Source: Eubacteriaceae bacterium (GTDB lineage: Bacteria > Bacillota > Clostridia > Eubacteriales > Anaerofustaceae). From it: a stretch of DNA of 64,000 bases. Under the pieces are notes generated by a model. The model saw nothing but the letters and a program-made list of their open reading frames with translations. It was not told the origin of the DNA and made no database searches. The stretch is taken from assembly GCA_009782515.1 (NCBI GenBank), contig WRIY01000006.1, forward strand, positions 1 through 64,000, written 5' to 3'. Positions 7,752 through 17,934 of the stretch are shown here, one piece after another. The translations under genes were made by a program, and so were the position numbers. Numbering within the stretch: the first letter of the stretch is position 1; each line of letters starts with the position of its first letter.

Positions 7752-9245
7752 CTATTGGTATATTGCGCTGAACTTTTCGCTTAAATAATCTGTATAGTGC
7801 TTCGCGTTAAGCGCCTCTCCACAGGCATTCATTACAAGCTCATCCGGAGTTAAGAGCTTGCCGTAGCTGTGGATATTCTTCTTAAGCCAGGCTGTGATTT
7901 CTGCTATATTGCCCTGCATCACCAGCCGATCAAAGTCAAGCTCTTTTGACATCGCAGCTTTCAGCTGGGCTGCATACGCGGAGCCCAATGCATATGACGG
8001 GAAATACCCGAAAGAGCCGCCTGACCAATGGATATCCTGCAGGATTCCCTCAGTATCAGTTTCCGGCTTAATCCCAAGGTATTTCATATACTTTTCTGCC
8101 CATAGATCAGGAAGGCTGCCAAAGTCTGCGCTATCGCCAATCATCTCTTTTTCTATTTCATAGCGCGCCATTATATGAAGCGGATAAGTGAGCTCGTCAG
8201 CATAAATGCGAATCAGCGACGGCTTTGCGATATTTACTGACTCATAAAAATCAAGAGCCGAGAACATCTCAAAATCAGGGCCAAGTATTTCAACTATGCT
8301 GTCTCGCGCATGAACCCAAAACGAAAGGCTTCTGCCAATAAGGTTTTCGTAGAACCGGGACTGGGATTCGTGCAGGCTCATGTTGGCCCCATTCTCAAGG
8401 AAAGTGCCGGCAAGGCTTGGATCCACGTTTTGCTCATAAAGGGCGTGGCCTGTTTCATGCATAACTGCAAAGACTGAAGTGAACGGCTTTTGGACATTAT
8501 AGTTAGTTGTTATCCTGACATCATTGGCGCTAAAGTTAATCGTAAACGGATGGGCGCTTTCTGATATAAGGCCCCTGCTGGAGTCGAATCCAAGTTTGTC
8601 CATCAGGAATGCTGAGAGCTTTTTTTGGGTCTGCAGATCAACCTGCATAAACAAGAGCCTCTCGTCTATCTGGCGGCTGCTGGAAGCTACGGCTTTGACA
8701 AGGGGCACTACAGTTTCCTGCACCTGGGCAAAGAAGCTGTCAAGCTTATCTACGTTCATGCCTTCGTCATAGTCGTCAAGCAAAGTGTTGTACGGATGGC
8801 CCTCCCAACCCCTCAGATCTACGAAGCGCTTTTGGTACTCCACAATTTCTTTAAGCACCGGCGCAAACGACAGATAGTCATTCTCCTCTTTAGCCTTCTC
8901 CCACACAGCTTTTGCTTTTGAGGAAAGCTCTGCAAATTCGCCTGCAAGCTTTGGGGGTATCTTTCTCTTTGCATCAAATTCGCGCCTGGCTACCCTGGCC
9001 ATCGCTTTATGGCGGCTGTCCAGGCTGTCGATGTTTTCCTCTAAGTATTTAAGGTTGCTTTCCATTTCAGGGCTTATGCCCATAGCAAAGCTCTCCTCTG
9101 CGAGGATCGCAAACAGCCCTGCCCTTACAGGCACTCCTGCCCTGGGGGCGATTGTTGATATATCCCACTCAAACAGGCCATAAGCCGTATCGAGGGCATG
9201 TATTTTCCTGAAATACGCTTCTATATTGCCAAGCCTATCGTCCAT
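7752..9245 (-). CDS. M32 family metallocarboxypeptidase (Taq-type)
   Basis: The 497 aa protein has the full M32 set: HPF in SAHPFTINF (about 232-234), DVRIT (242-246), the zinc-binding HETGH at 263-267, the downstream HESQSRFYENL, IRIYADELTY and GILQDIHWSGGSFGYFPSYA. These enzymes remove C-terminal residues from peptides in the cytoplasm using a single Zn2+ or Co2+. Length is typical. It is probably monocistronic, with its stop about 70 nt upstream of the hypothetical gene. With peptidase T nearby it suggests peptide use. Confidence 0.95.
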   Translation of the reverse strand: MDDRLGNIEAYFRKIHALDTAYGLFEWDISTIAPRAGVPVRAGLFAILAEESFAMGISPEMESNLKYLEENIDSLDSRHKAMARVARREFDAKRKIPPKLAGEFAELSSKAKAVWEKAKEENDYLSFAPVLKEIVEYQKRFVDLRGWEGHPYNTLLDDYDEGMNVDKLDSFFAQVQETVVPLVKAVASSSRQIDERLLFMQVDLQTQKKLSAFLMDKLGFDSSRGLISESAHPFTINFSANDVRITTNYNVQKPFTSVFAVMHETGHALYEQNVDPSLAGTFLENGANMSLHESQSRFYENLIGRSLSFWVHARDSIVEILGPDFEMFSALDFYESVNIAKPSLIRIYADELTYPLHIMARYEIEKEMIGDSADFGSLPDLWAEKYMKYLGIKPETDTEGILQDIHWSGGSFGYFPSYALGSAYAAQLKAAMSKELDFDRLVMQGNIAEITAWLKKNIHSYGKLLTPDELVMNACGEALNAKHYTDYLSEKFSAIYQ

Positions 9246-9336
9246 TATTTTAATACCTCGTTAAATGTATATTTCCTTGAGTATATACGATATTGCCCGC
9301 TCGAATACACCCATCAGGCAAAATATCGGTTCCAAA

Positions 9337-9366
9337 AACAATAAAATGGCTCTAACTAAAGAGCCA
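9337..9366 (-). terminator. Stem-loop with T-tract downstream of the 218-aa lipoprotein gene
   Basis: TGGCTCT (9347-9353) pairs with AGAGCCA (9360-9366) around a 6-nt loop. Read on the minus strand the stem is followed directly by TTTTATTGTTTTT, as expected for an intrinsic terminator of the lipoprotein gene that ends at 9498. Confidence 0.6.
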
Positions 9367-9497
9367 CTAAGCTTTTTTAGCTTGTATTCATAATAATGCT
9401 TCTAAAAGCTACCGGTTTCATGTTTACTGGTATGCGCTAAGCAGACGGCATAACTCTACGCAAAGCTTGACAGAGCGATCTGCTGCAAGGCCGATTA

Positions 9498-10154
9498 TTA
9501 ATTCGCAGGCTCCATACGGTTAAACAGCTCCTCAACGCTGTCAAAGTTAGCCTCGGTGTATGTTGTTATAAAGCTTATGATTGCCTTGTCATATTTTCGG
9601 ATATAGTATGTCTGCGCCATAAAACCGCCTTGGACTGTGAATGTTCCGTAATAGTACTCTTCGCCGGCAATCTCCATATAGCCGTTTTCAACAAATTCAT
9701 ACTCTAAAGTCTCAAGCTTTTCAAGCTGTGATTTTACTTCGTCAAAGTATTGCTCCTGGGTAATTGACGACAGCCCGGGAAACGCAAGGTTTTCATATAG
9801 CAGAATAATATTTGCGTTCAGATCGTTATAGATGTAAAAGTCATATGCTGTCCTGACACTGCTTAAATCAATCTGGGTCTGGGTATAGATTCCGTCATTG
9901 ACCATTATTTCAGAGCCAATGCCCATGATAGATTCGACTTCCTCCCTGCTTGCTATGCTCCAGTTGTCCGGAAGGCTGAAAGCAATGTTAGACCATTTAT
10001 TTTCAAACGATTTTCCGTCCCATGTCCCTATAGACATAGGAATATCAGATGAACCTTCTCCTGTGCCCACTTTTTCATTGTTGTTATTTGTGCATGCCGA
10101 GAGCATAGCTAAGATCGCCAAGCAGGCAAGCAGCAGTGCTTTTTTGGTTTTCAT
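9498..10154 (-). CDS. Putative lipoprotein, 218 aa
   Basis: A lipoprotein signal peptide, MKTKKALLLACLAILAMLSAC, puts the modified Cys at residue 21, followed by an Asn-rich linker. The mature part contains FSLPDNWSIASREEVESIMG and QEQYFDEVKSQLEKLE, a pattern like PsbP- or DcrB-like small lipoproteins that I cannot assign firmly. It should be anchored outside the membrane. It is divergently arranged with pepT, with about 270 nt of shared upstream DNA. Confidence 0.75.
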   Translation of the reverse strand: MKTKKALLLACLAILAMLSACTNNNNEKVGTGEGSSDIPMSIGTWDGKSFENKWSNIAFSLPDNWSIASREEVESIMGIGSEIMVNDGIYTQTQIDLSSVRTAYDFYIYNDLNANIILLYENLAFPGLSSITQEQYFDEVKSQLEKLETLEYEFVENGYMEIAGEEYYYGTFTVQGGFMAQTYYIRKYDKAIISFITTYTEANFDSVEELFNRMEPAN

Positions 10155-10422
10155 TATATCCTACCCTTCTAATTCCTCTTCATATATTATAACTGAGCAC
10201 GTTTTAATAAAATATAAAATCTATAAATTGATTATTGCTAATTACAGCAATATGGGATATTTTTTAACAAATGCAGGGATATAAGAAGGATTATTCACAA
10301 TATAACAAGCAATTAATATAAATAGTAGCTTAGCCCCGCATGCCTTGATAACAACAGCAGGCATAGAGGCCATGCTATCATATGCTATACTGCATAGACG
10401 ATATCAAGAAAAGAGAATATTT

Positions 10423-11640
10423 ATGAGCGATGTGCTAGATCGGTTTATAAGATATGCAGGCTATGACACCCAGTCAGATCCCAACAGCTTGAGCACCCCT
10501 TCAACAGATAAGCAGCTAAGCTTATTGGCACTGCTGAGAAGCGAGCTGTCCTCGCTTGGGCTGAATGCAGAGATTTCAGAATACGGAGTTCTGTATGCTG
10601 ATATTCCTGCAACAATTCAGGGCGATGGCATGAAGGTTGGGTTCATAGCGCATGTAGACACATCTCCGGCATATAGCGGCGCCGGCGTTGTGCCAAAGGT
10701 GATAAAGGCGTATAAGGGAGGCGAAATACAGCTGGCCGAAGGCGTGATGATGAGCGACAGCGCCTTTAGCGAGCTTGGCGGCTTTATCGGATCTGATATT
10801 GTTGTTGCTGAGAGCGATACCCTGCTTGGGGCTGATGACAAAGCAGGAGTGGCTGAGATAATGGCAGCTGCAAAAGCGCTTTGCGATAACAAAGATATAC
10901 CCCATTATGGAGTTAAAATTGCTTTTACATGCGATGAAGAGATCGGCAGAGGCGCAAGCAACTTTGACATTGGCAGGTTTGGCGCTGACTATGCATACAC
11001 GATCGATGGAGGCGTATTGGGCGAATACAGCTATGAAAACTTTAATGCCATTGACATAAGCATAGCAATTGCCGGCCTTGGAGTCCATCCCGGCACTGCC
11101 AAGGGCAAGATGAGGAGCGCTATCAGAATAGCCAATGAGATCTTCGGCATGCTTCCATATGGACAAGCAGCTGAAACAACTGAAGGCTATGACGGCTTTG
11201 TGCATATATCCAACATGGAAGCTGATACAGACAAAGCCGTTATGAGCGGCATCGTCAGAGACCATAGCGAAGCAGCCCTAAACGACAGGGTAACAGCCCT
11301 TAAGCTGATTGAAGAATACATGAACAGCAAGTACGGGCCCGGCAGTGTTTCAATGGATTTCCGCAGAATGTACTCCAATATGAAAGAGCATATACTCGAC
11401 CGCTTTGAATGCGTTGAAAACCTGGTTTTAGCCCACGAGGAGCTTGGCATCAAATGCACTGCTATCCCGATGAGGGGCGGAACTGACGGTGCAGCCCTAA
11501 CGTATAAAGGCCTGCCTTGCCCTAATATCGCAACCGGAGGCATTAATGCGCATGGCAGGTATGAAGCAGCCAGTGTTTCTGATATGGAAACGACTGTGAA
11601 TCTGTTAGTTAAGCTGGTTGAAATATCTGCCAGAGGTTAA
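10423..11640 (+). CDS. pepT: Peptidase T (tripeptide aminopeptidase, M20B)
   Basis: The ATG at 10423 gives a 405 aa product; the longer frame adds unlike residues. Metal-binding and catalytic motifs of M20B are visible: AHVDTS, TLLGADDKAG, the catalytic CDEEIGRG, a TIDGG segment and the late PMRGGTDGAALTYKGLP and GGINAHGRYE. Peptidase T is a dizinc enzyme that removes the N-terminal residue of tripeptides in the cytosol. Length is family-typical. The AAGAGAA upstream is only a weak ribosome site. It stands alone between divergent and lipoprotein genes. Confidence 0.95.
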   Translation: MSDVLDRFIRYAGYDTQSDPNSLSTPSTDKQLSLLALLRSELSSLGLNAEISEYGVLYADIPATIQGDGMKVGFIAHVDTSPAYSGAGVVPKVIKAYKGGEIQLAEGVMMSDSAFSELGGFIGSDIVVAESDTLLGADDKAGVAEIMAAAKALCDNKDIPHYGVKIAFTCDEEIGRGASNFDIGRFGADYAYTIDGGVLGEYSYENFNAIDISIAIAGLGVHPGTAKGKMRSAIRIANEIFGMLPYGQAAETTEGYDGFVHISNMEADTDKAVMSGIVRDHSEAALNDRVTALKLIEEYMNSKYGPGSVSMDFRRMYSNMKEHILDRFECVENLVLAHEELGIKCTAIPMRGGTDGAALTYKGLPCPNIATGGINAHGRYEAASVSDMETTVNLLVKLVEISARG

Positions 11641-11746
11641 ATAGCCAGTTTGGCGCATTAGATCACAGGCCTGGCTGTAAACCGGGCGCCTGGAATTTAA
11701 AGAGTGTCTGCCGGTGCAGGATTTAGCTAAAAATGCGAGGTATTCA

Positions 11747-12424
11747 ATGAAAAAGACAATAACTGCAGCTGGCCTGCTAATTGCTGTTTGCTGCATTCTG
11801 CTGGGCAGCTGCGCCGGCAAAGCCAAAGAAGCCAGCCCCTCAGACGGTGCAGGCGACAGGCTGCCTGCCCTGCAGCCCCAAGACAGCCAAACAAATGAAA
11901 ACCAGAGCCAAAGCAATGGCAGCGAAACCAATATTCTTATACTTGTGAATAACGGCTCAAAACTGCCTGAAGGCTTTGCGCCTAACCTGGCTGAGCAGGG
12001 CATACTTATTGACAAAGCTGCATTTGATGATTTTGTAAAGCTCAGGGAAGCGGCAAGAAGCGAAAAGATTTACCTCATGGTTGACTCGGCTTACAGGACA
12101 GCCAGCGAGCAAGAAAAAATGTATCAGGAATTGGGCGCCGGCGTAGCGGCCCGGCCAGGCTATTCTGAGCACCAGACAGGCCTTGCAATTGACTTCTCCT
12201 ACCAGGGGCAATCAGCTGCCGACACAAATAGAATGTGGGGCTGGCTGAGTGAAAATGCATACAAGTATGGCTTTATTCTGCGCTATCCTCAAGGCAAAGA
12301 AGCTATTACAGGATTTTCATATGAGCCTTGGCACTATAGATATGTCGGGGTAGAGCATGCAGTAAACATACAGGCGCAAGGCTATACACTGGAGGAATAT
12401 CTAAGCAAGATCGATATACAGTAA
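11747..12424 (+). CDS. VanY-type D-Ala-D-Ala carboxypeptidase lipoprotein
   Basis: The ATG at 11747 with GAGG just upstream gives a lipoprotein signal peptide with lipobox LGSC (Cys at about residue 24), a Ser/Gln/Asn-rich linker and an M15B/VanY domain. The domain shows DSAYRTASEQEKMYQ, ARPGYSEHQTGLAIDF (zinc-ligand SxHxxGxAxD) and EPWHYRYVG (third ligand His). It should trim the terminal D-Ala of peptidoglycan stem peptides at the cell surface. In the absence of vanA/H/X-like genes this is a house enzyme, not evidence of vancomycin resistance. It has its own probable transcription unit. Confidence 0.92.
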   Translation: MKKTITAAGLLIAVCCILLGSCAGKAKEASPSDGAGDRLPALQPQDSQTNENQSQSNGSETNILILVNNGSKLPEGFAPNLAEQGILIDKAAFDDFVKLREAARSEKIYLMVDSAYRTASEQEKMYQELGAGVAARPGYSEHQTGLAIDFSYQGQSAADTNRMWGWLSENAYKYGFILRYPQGKEAITGFSYEPWHYRYVGVEHAVNIQAQGYTLEEYLSKIDIQ

Positions 12425-13109
12425 AGAGACAGCTTGCTGCCAAGCTATGCTATTTGCAGCGGTGCATCGGGCAATCGGGAATTCTTGCGCACATGAGATA
12501 AAGCGAATTGCTTTATCATGCTTGCAATAGGCTCGCTTGCCCTGGCTGCAATTGAAGCCTTTCTTTATTTGCCTTCCCGCTGGACCGCGTAGCCGACATT
12601 ATTCATCTTCACATTATAGCGCTGATCCGCCCGGGGCTGAGCGCCAGCTCCTTTCGGCCCGGCACACTCAAACATGCCCTGTCATCACAAGGGAGCACTT
12701 TTCGCCCATGCGCTTTGCACATTTCACAGCGTTACTGAAAGCAAGCCATAATCTATGCAAACCTAGGAACAGCCGAATACTGCAGCGCTGATCTGCTTTG
12801 GGTTAACAGCCTGTGGCAAAATCGGATTTCTCAGTGTGCAAGCAGCTAGAGGCATGCCTGCCTATGTTTTATCTTCATCGGAAAAAACTCACGTCTTGGC
12901 GCTGCTTTTATGAGAGTATTAATGATTGTGCTGGCCTTGTCGGCCAGGAGCCTGATTGCCCATCTCGTATACCCTGCCGGAGCAAAGAGCAACTCAGCAC
13001 AATGGTTTTCATGTTATTCTTGGCTTGGCAAAGGGGCAAAGCATATGCATATGTGTATATGCAAAATAGCTGCAAATTTAGCTATGAAATGCAAGCACTG
13101 CACACCATC
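12425..13109. other. 685-nt gap without a supportable gene
   Basis: The frames here lack ribosome sites and family likeness. An inverted repeat GATAAAGC (12497-12504)/GCTTTATC (12510-12517) about 70 nt after the VanY-type gene could mark its transcript end. A stretch near 13040-13062 is AT-rich and partly self-complementary (GCATAT...ATATGC). Nothing else is seen. Confidence 0.5.
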
Positions 13110-14812
13110 CTACTTCAACCGCTTTATTATAATCTTGCACTTCCTGCTTGCGTAGGTTATGCCTACGGCTACAATTGTTTTGTAGCCCTCAACACGTTTG
13201 GCATACCTTTTCTCAATTATCTGATCTATAGCTTTCTGGGCCTCAGCCAAAAGGCGTTCATCATCATCGCCTTTTTTCATAAACTTCTCTTCAATAATTA
13301 TTGCAGCATTGGCGTCTCTGTTAGTGCACAGAGTGTCTAAATAGCCGTCTCCAGACTCGGCCTCGCTTGCAGCTTCCCAGTTGCTGCACGCTAGAAGAGC
13401 AGTTACAATAAGGTGATAGTGCCTCTCTTGCTTAACAGTAAAGCTGCCGTGTACAACAACGCCGTCTTTTACGCTCAAAACGCTCTCAAGCAGATCGTTT
13501 ATTATAGCCTCCGCCTTTTCTGCTTCGCCAGCAAGCAAAGCTGCATACAGCTCGTCAGCCTTTCCTTTGCCTATTGGCATTGCAGACATTGCCCATGAAA
13601 GCGCATCTTTTCTGAGAGCACTCCTGACCTCAAGGTTTGGTGCCCTAAGCTCATACATTTCATCGCCTGTCTTCCTCACCCATGTAAGGTAGCCTGCCAT
13701 GAACAGCATCTCCCACACAGCATCGCTGTCATTGGCATCGATGAGGTCCCTGTATGCTGCTAAGATTGAAATACCCTTTTCAACGGTGCCGCCTGTTATA
13801 AGATCCTCAATCGAAGACAGCGCTTCAAGTCCGTCGCTCATAAGCATTTCGCGGGTTAAATCGTTGGTTGCTGTATTAACCCAGAATTTTTCAGGCTCGG
13901 CATTCTTTCTTACAAGCATGCGGCTGCACTGCCTCACTACAGACCAGGGGTTAAACATTTTATAAGCGCCCATCCTGTAGCCGTCATAATACTCTTTCAT
14001 ATCAGCCATGCGGCCCTCAAGGCTGTAATAGCTGAGCATTGCTGCCACCTCTCCCTCAGTAAAGCCAAAGTGGGCGCTATACTCTTCGTCAAGGGCTGAA
14101 TAGACTGAAATGTTGTTTACGCCGGAGAATATGCTTTCCTTCGAAATGCGCAGAATGCCTGTCAGCACTGCAAACTCAACAAAAGGGTTGCCTTTTAGCG
14201 CTTGGCCAAGCAAGCCTCTAAATAGGAGAATCATCTCCTCATAATATTTCATTTGAAAAGATTGGTTTATCGGGGCATCGTATTCGTCGATAAGCACTAT
14301 TGCTTTTTTGCCATAGCGGCGGTGCAGAGCCATTGACATAAGCAGAATGCTGCTTTTTACATCGTTTTTATCTGCCTGTTTTTCAGACATTCTGGCGAAT
14401 ACCGCATTTTCGCTAGGTTTGAGTTCGGGGCAGCCGTCCCCAATGCTTAGCCTGTCTGCCTCTCTGCTGATTATCAGAGCGAGCTCATCAAGCGCTTCTG
14501 GAAAATCACTGCCGGTTATACTCTTAAACGACAGAAATATAACCGGGTGCTTGCCTTGGTGCTCATCGCATAAACCATGCTGCTCTTCAATTGCAAGCCC
14601 ATTGAATAGGGCCTTTGGCGATCCTATCTCCAAAAAAGCTTTGAGCATGCTCATGTTAAGGCTCTTTCCAAAGCGCCTTGGCCTTAGTATAAGCTTTGAT
14701 TCGCCTTTGTTGGCTAATGCTTCTGCTATGAACATCGACTTGTCAAAAAATAAAAGCCATCATTAATAACAGTTGGGAAGTCGCTTATGCTGATTGGAAG
14801 AATTTTTTTTAT
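13110..14812 (-). pseudogene. AAA-ATPase-like / PD-(D/E)XK family protein, broken at the 5' end
   Basis: The intact part (14735-13110) has the AAA-ATPase-like domain (Walker A in LILRPRRFGKSLN, Walker B-like KKAIVLIDEYDAPIN) and a C-terminal nuclease-like DUF1703 domain with AAIIIEEKFMKKG. The family always begins with a motif like LPIGISDF...YYFVDKS. That motif is present upstream but out of frame: ILPISISDFPTVINDGFYF is read in another frame and meets DKSMFIAEAL only across a shift in the six-T run at 14745-14750. Moreover, the codon in the ATG position (14812-14810), 6 nt after GGAGG, is ATA. Two independent lesions argue for a pseudogene, although the homopolymer shift alone could be a sequencing error. 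Confidence 0.75.
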
Positions 14813-15410
14813 ATAAAGCCTCCAGCCTTAATATAACAGTTAAGACTGATATATCGATCCAAAAAAAGATAGCACAGCAAAGGTATCCACATGGAACAGC
14901 GGCATAAGTTAAGCTTATTTGCCATATTCCAATCCGGATAGCAGCGGCAATTATATGCGCACATGCTCTCCGCCATGCCACATTGCCTGTCTTCGGGACC
15001 TTGCGCTCTCTGATCACCGTGCCACACATGCAATCTTTACCCGATGCCAGAGCGCCGATGCTTCATCTTAAACATCGTTATTGGCAACTAAAGCGTTATA
15101 GGCGTTTATTTTATAAAGCGACAAAAACATCGCGCATATCTACTGGCGAGCTGTCGTTAAGTCCAGTATGAAGGCTTATGGCACGGCCTTTGGCATTGCT
15201 GCCTAGTACTTAAATGCTGCTTGCTTAAGCGGGGCCAAGCAAGGCGCTACAAGCTCGCGCGCGCGTGTCGTTTTGCCTTTGCTCAGCCTTTCCAAAAAGT
15301 AAAAATAAGTATATTTTCATAAAAAATTGAACTATACTGGTAAAGATCAGAGATCAGCATTAAATTCTTTCATTTTTTGCTGTTATATAATTGATCAAGG
15401 AGGTTAAGCA
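14813..15410. other. 598-nt gap upstream of the first URO-D gene
   Basis: No supportable gene. There is an alternating CGCGCGCGCG run at 15256-15265. A TATAAT-like hexamer lies at 15386-15391, but it has no good -35 partner and is very near the AAGGAGG ribosome site at 15397-15403. Upstream, GATCAG is repeated (GATCAGAGATCAG near 15345). The promoter of the URO-D pair is presumably here but cannot be placed. Confidence 0.4.
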
Positions 15411-16469
15411 ATGGCTCTTACGCCAAAAGAGAACTACTTAGGCCTGTACAAAGGCCAGTTGCCTGAGTGGATTCCTTCATGGGGAATGGGTATGCCGATG
15501 GATAGGGCGCCTGTTTTGGGCATGTTCGTCAATGTTTCAAAAAATGGCGGCTTTCCGCGCTCACCTGATCCAGACACTCCATTCAGAATGCCGGAAGAAT
15601 GGACTAATGACTGGGGAGTCACGATGGTTTCGAATCCGGAAGCCAATTATGGAGGCCTTCCTAAGCCTGGGCACTTTATACTTGACGACATTAGAAATTG
15701 GGACAAAGTAATCAAGAAGCCGGAGATGATCATGCCAACAATCGACGAAATCGATTGGGAAGCCATGGCAAAAGAGCAAACCGCGCACATAGACCGCTCG
15801 ACAACGGGTGTGATGGTTACGATAGGAAATGGCGTATTTCAGTTCATAGTTGGCTTTATGGGCTTTGAGGAAGCGCTGATAGCGTTAGTTGAAGAGCCTG
15901 AAGTGTGCAAAGAATTCTTCGCATGGGCTGACGATTATTATGTACCGATTGCGAAAAAGGCAGTTGAGTATTACAAGCCGGATATGTGCTATATGGCTGA
16001 TGATTCAGCTGCTAAGTATGCTCCATTTGTATCGCCAAAAACATACAGGGAAGTTTTAAAGCCTAGCTATGCCCGTGCTGCAGCATTCGCTACTGAGCGC
16101 GATATCCCTATAGCGTTCCACAACTGCGGCAAAGCTGAGGCATACCTTGCTGATATGCACGACTTCGGCGTAAAGTACTGGGATCCTTGCCAGACAGAAA
16201 ACGATCTTTTAAACTGCAAAGCAATGTTTGATGACATTGTTATCTGCGGCGGCTTTGATTTTGTCCCGCCAGCTGACGGGTCAGAAATAACAGAAGAGTT
16301 TACCCGCGAGTATGTGCGCTCAACCATAGACAAGCTTGCCCCTGGCGGGCGCTATGCATGGATGGGCATGTATATGGGGCCTGCTGGAGATGAAGTGGCG
16401 CCAAAGATTAATGAGTGGATTCGGGACGAAGTATATACATATGGTGATAAATACTACGAAAAGCATTAA
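15411..16469 (+). CDS. Uroporphyrinogen decarboxylase-fold protein 1 (MtaA/CmuA-like)
   Basis: AAGGAGG 7 nt before the ATG sets the start. The 352 aa product belongs to the URO-D TIM-barrel superfamily in the branch annotated as methyltransferase-like. It shows LTPKENYLGLYKGQLPEWIP at the start, DDSAAKYAPFVSPKTYREVL and the metal-ligand-like FHNCGK (His237, Cys239) with a further Cys279 in ICGGFDF. Characterised relatives (MtaA, CmuA) use a zinc His-x-Cys...Cys site to move methyl groups between corrinoid proteins and thiols. True haem-pathway HemE lacks the HxC motif. No corrinoid protein gene is adjacent, so the substrate is open. It forms a tandem pair with the following paralogue. Confidence 0.85.
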   Translation: MALTPKENYLGLYKGQLPEWIPSWGMGMPMDRAPVLGMFVNVSKNGGFPRSPDPDTPFRMPEEWTNDWGVTMVSNPEANYGGLPKPGHFILDDIRNWDKVIKKPEMIMPTIDEIDWEAMAKEQTAHIDRSTTGVMVTIGNGVFQFIVGFMGFEEALIALVEEPEVCKEFFAWADDYYVPIAKKAVEYYKPDMCYMADDSAAKYAPFVSPKTYREVLKPSYARAAAFATERDIPIAFHNCGKAEAYLADMHDFGVKYWDPCQTENDLLNCKAMFDDIVICGGFDFVPPADGSEITEEFTREYVRSTIDKLAPGGRYAWMGMYMGPAGDEVAPKINEWIRDEVYTYGDKYYEKH

Positions 16470-16580
16470 GGCCGCATGGGAAATATAAGCCAACACCATC
16501 CTGACACTGGCCCAATGCAATAATTCTTTTTAGAAAGGAAAGCTGCATATAACTGCAAACAAGCCAGATTGCGAAAAAGA

Positions 16581-17642
16581 ATGCAGCTAAATAATAAAAT
16601 GAGAACACCTAAAGAAAACTACCTTGGCATAGCTAAGGGAATAATACCTGATTATGTACCCCACTATACAATGGGAATGCCGCTAAGAGTGCACCCTGAA
16701 AGGACTCCAACGAACTCTGCCGGCCCAACACAGCTTATGTTTGGCGCAAATAGGCCGGGACTGGGCGCGCCAGCAACTGAAGTATCAGAATACACCAACA
16801 TATGGGGAGTCCCTTATGTTACAACCGAGTCTACTGGCTTTGCCGGCCTGCCTAAGCCAGACACCTTTATTGTTGATGACATTTATAATTGGGAGAAAAT
16901 TGTCAAAAAGCCTGACATTGACACTAATGTCGACTGGGAGGCGATGGCTAATGAAGCCATGGCAAACATCAACAGGGAAACAACAGCTGTAACATCAGGC
17001 TTTAGCTGCGGCACATTTACTACCCTTATCGGCTTAATGGGGTTCACTGAAGGCTTGTGTGCACTGCTTGAAGAGCCGGAAAAAGTAATAGAGCTCCTGA
17101 ATTTTATTACTGACTACTATGAGCCAATCGCTGTAAAGACACTTGAATACTTCAAGCCGGACATTGTCTCAATAGGCGATGACACAGCATCAAAGTACGC
17201 GCCGTTCTTCTCACCTGAAGTATATAGGCAGGTATTCAAACCACAGTATAATAGGGTGCTCCGATATGCAAAAGAGCGCGATATACCTGTGCAGTTCCAT
17301 AATTGCGGAAAATGCGAGCAGTTTGTTGACGACATGGTCGACCTCGGCGTAAGGTTCTGGGATCCGGCACAAACGGAAAACGACCTTGTAGGGATTATGG
17401 AAAAATACAATGGAACACTGGCAGTTTGCGGCGGGTTTGACTATGTCCCGGACGTTAACGGAGCCACAGAGGAAGCAGTTCGCGCATATATTCGCGAAAC
17501 GCTTGACAAGTATGCGCCTGGCGGTGGATATGCCTTTACAGGCGGCTATGTTGGAACATCTGAGTCGCCAGAATTCACAACCCAAGTGAATACATGGATT
17601 GCTGATGAAGTCTATAATTATGGAAGCGAATTCTATAAATAA
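16581..17642 (+). CDS. Uroporphyrinogen decarboxylase-fold protein 2 (MtaA/CmuA-like)
   Basis: This is a paralogue of the preceding gene, with the same opening (RTPKENYLGIAKGIIPDYVP), DDTASKYAPFFSPEVYRQVF, FHNCGKCEQF (His240, Cys242 from this start) and VCGGFDYVP. The start is uncertain: TTG 16569, ATG 16581 and ATG 16599 are all in frame. The last matches the N-terminus of its neighbour but has no ribosome site; ATG 16581 has only AAAAAGA upstream. The 99-111 nt gap between the pair contains no terminator, so co-transcription is likely. The function is presumed methyl transfer, or another reaction on a small substrate of the URO-D barrel. Confidence 0.84.
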   Translation: MQLNNKMRTPKENYLGIAKGIIPDYVPHYTMGMPLRVHPERTPTNSAGPTQLMFGANRPGLGAPATEVSEYTNIWGVPYVTTESTGFAGLPKPDTFIVDDIYNWEKIVKKPDIDTNVDWEAMANEAMANINRETTAVTSGFSCGTFTTLIGLMGFTEGLCALLEEPEKVIELLNFITDYYEPIAVKTLEYFKPDIVSIGDDTASKYAPFFSPEVYRQVFKPQYNRVLRYAKERDIPVQFHNCGKCEQFVDDMVDLGVRFWDPAQTENDLVGIMEKYNGTLAVCGGFDYVPDVNGATEEAVRAYIRETLDKYAPGGGYAFTGGYVGTSESPEFTTQVNTWIADEVYNYGSEFYK

Positions 17643-17676
17643 GCGATAGTATAGCAAGCACTATCCCGGCTTCTAG

Positions 17677-17715
17677 GAACCTTGGCGCTCACCACATAGC
17701 TGCCAAGGTTCTTTT
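17677..17715 (+). terminator. Intrinsic terminator of the URO-D pair
   Basis: GAACCTTGGC (17677-17686) pairs with GCCAAGGTTC (17702-17711), followed by TTTTAG. A smaller hairpin GATAGT/ACTATC lies between the stop codon and it. Confidence 0.8.
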
Positions 17716-17934
17716 AGTATTTATACCCTTGGGCAATGCAAGCAAACCTCCAAAAACAACAATAAAAATGGTAATATAGCATCAGGGATATTTTTGCCAT
17801 AAATAAACTGCTACCAAAAGAGAGACTCCTATATTAATAGTTGGTTATGCTAAAAAAGCATCTGTGGTTAGGCAACAAATGCAAACGGCTGGATATAGTA
17901 TTTATATTTATATAGATAGGAGATAGGAGAGATT

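Noticed and set aside
11747-12424. VanY-type gene as a vancomycin-resistance marker
   Set aside because: No vanH/A/X or VanS/R genes are nearby and lipoprotein D,D-carboxypeptidases are common housekeeping enzymes.
12813-13340. 175-residue plus-strand frame in the gap after the VanY-type gene
   Set aside because: No ribosome site, low-complexity Cys/Tyr/Leu composition, and its end runs antisense into the AAA-ATPase-like pseudogene.
15411-16469. URO-D copy as the haem enzyme HemE
   Set aside because: It carries the HxCG metal-ligand-like motif, lies in a tandem of paralogues and has no other haem gene nearby.
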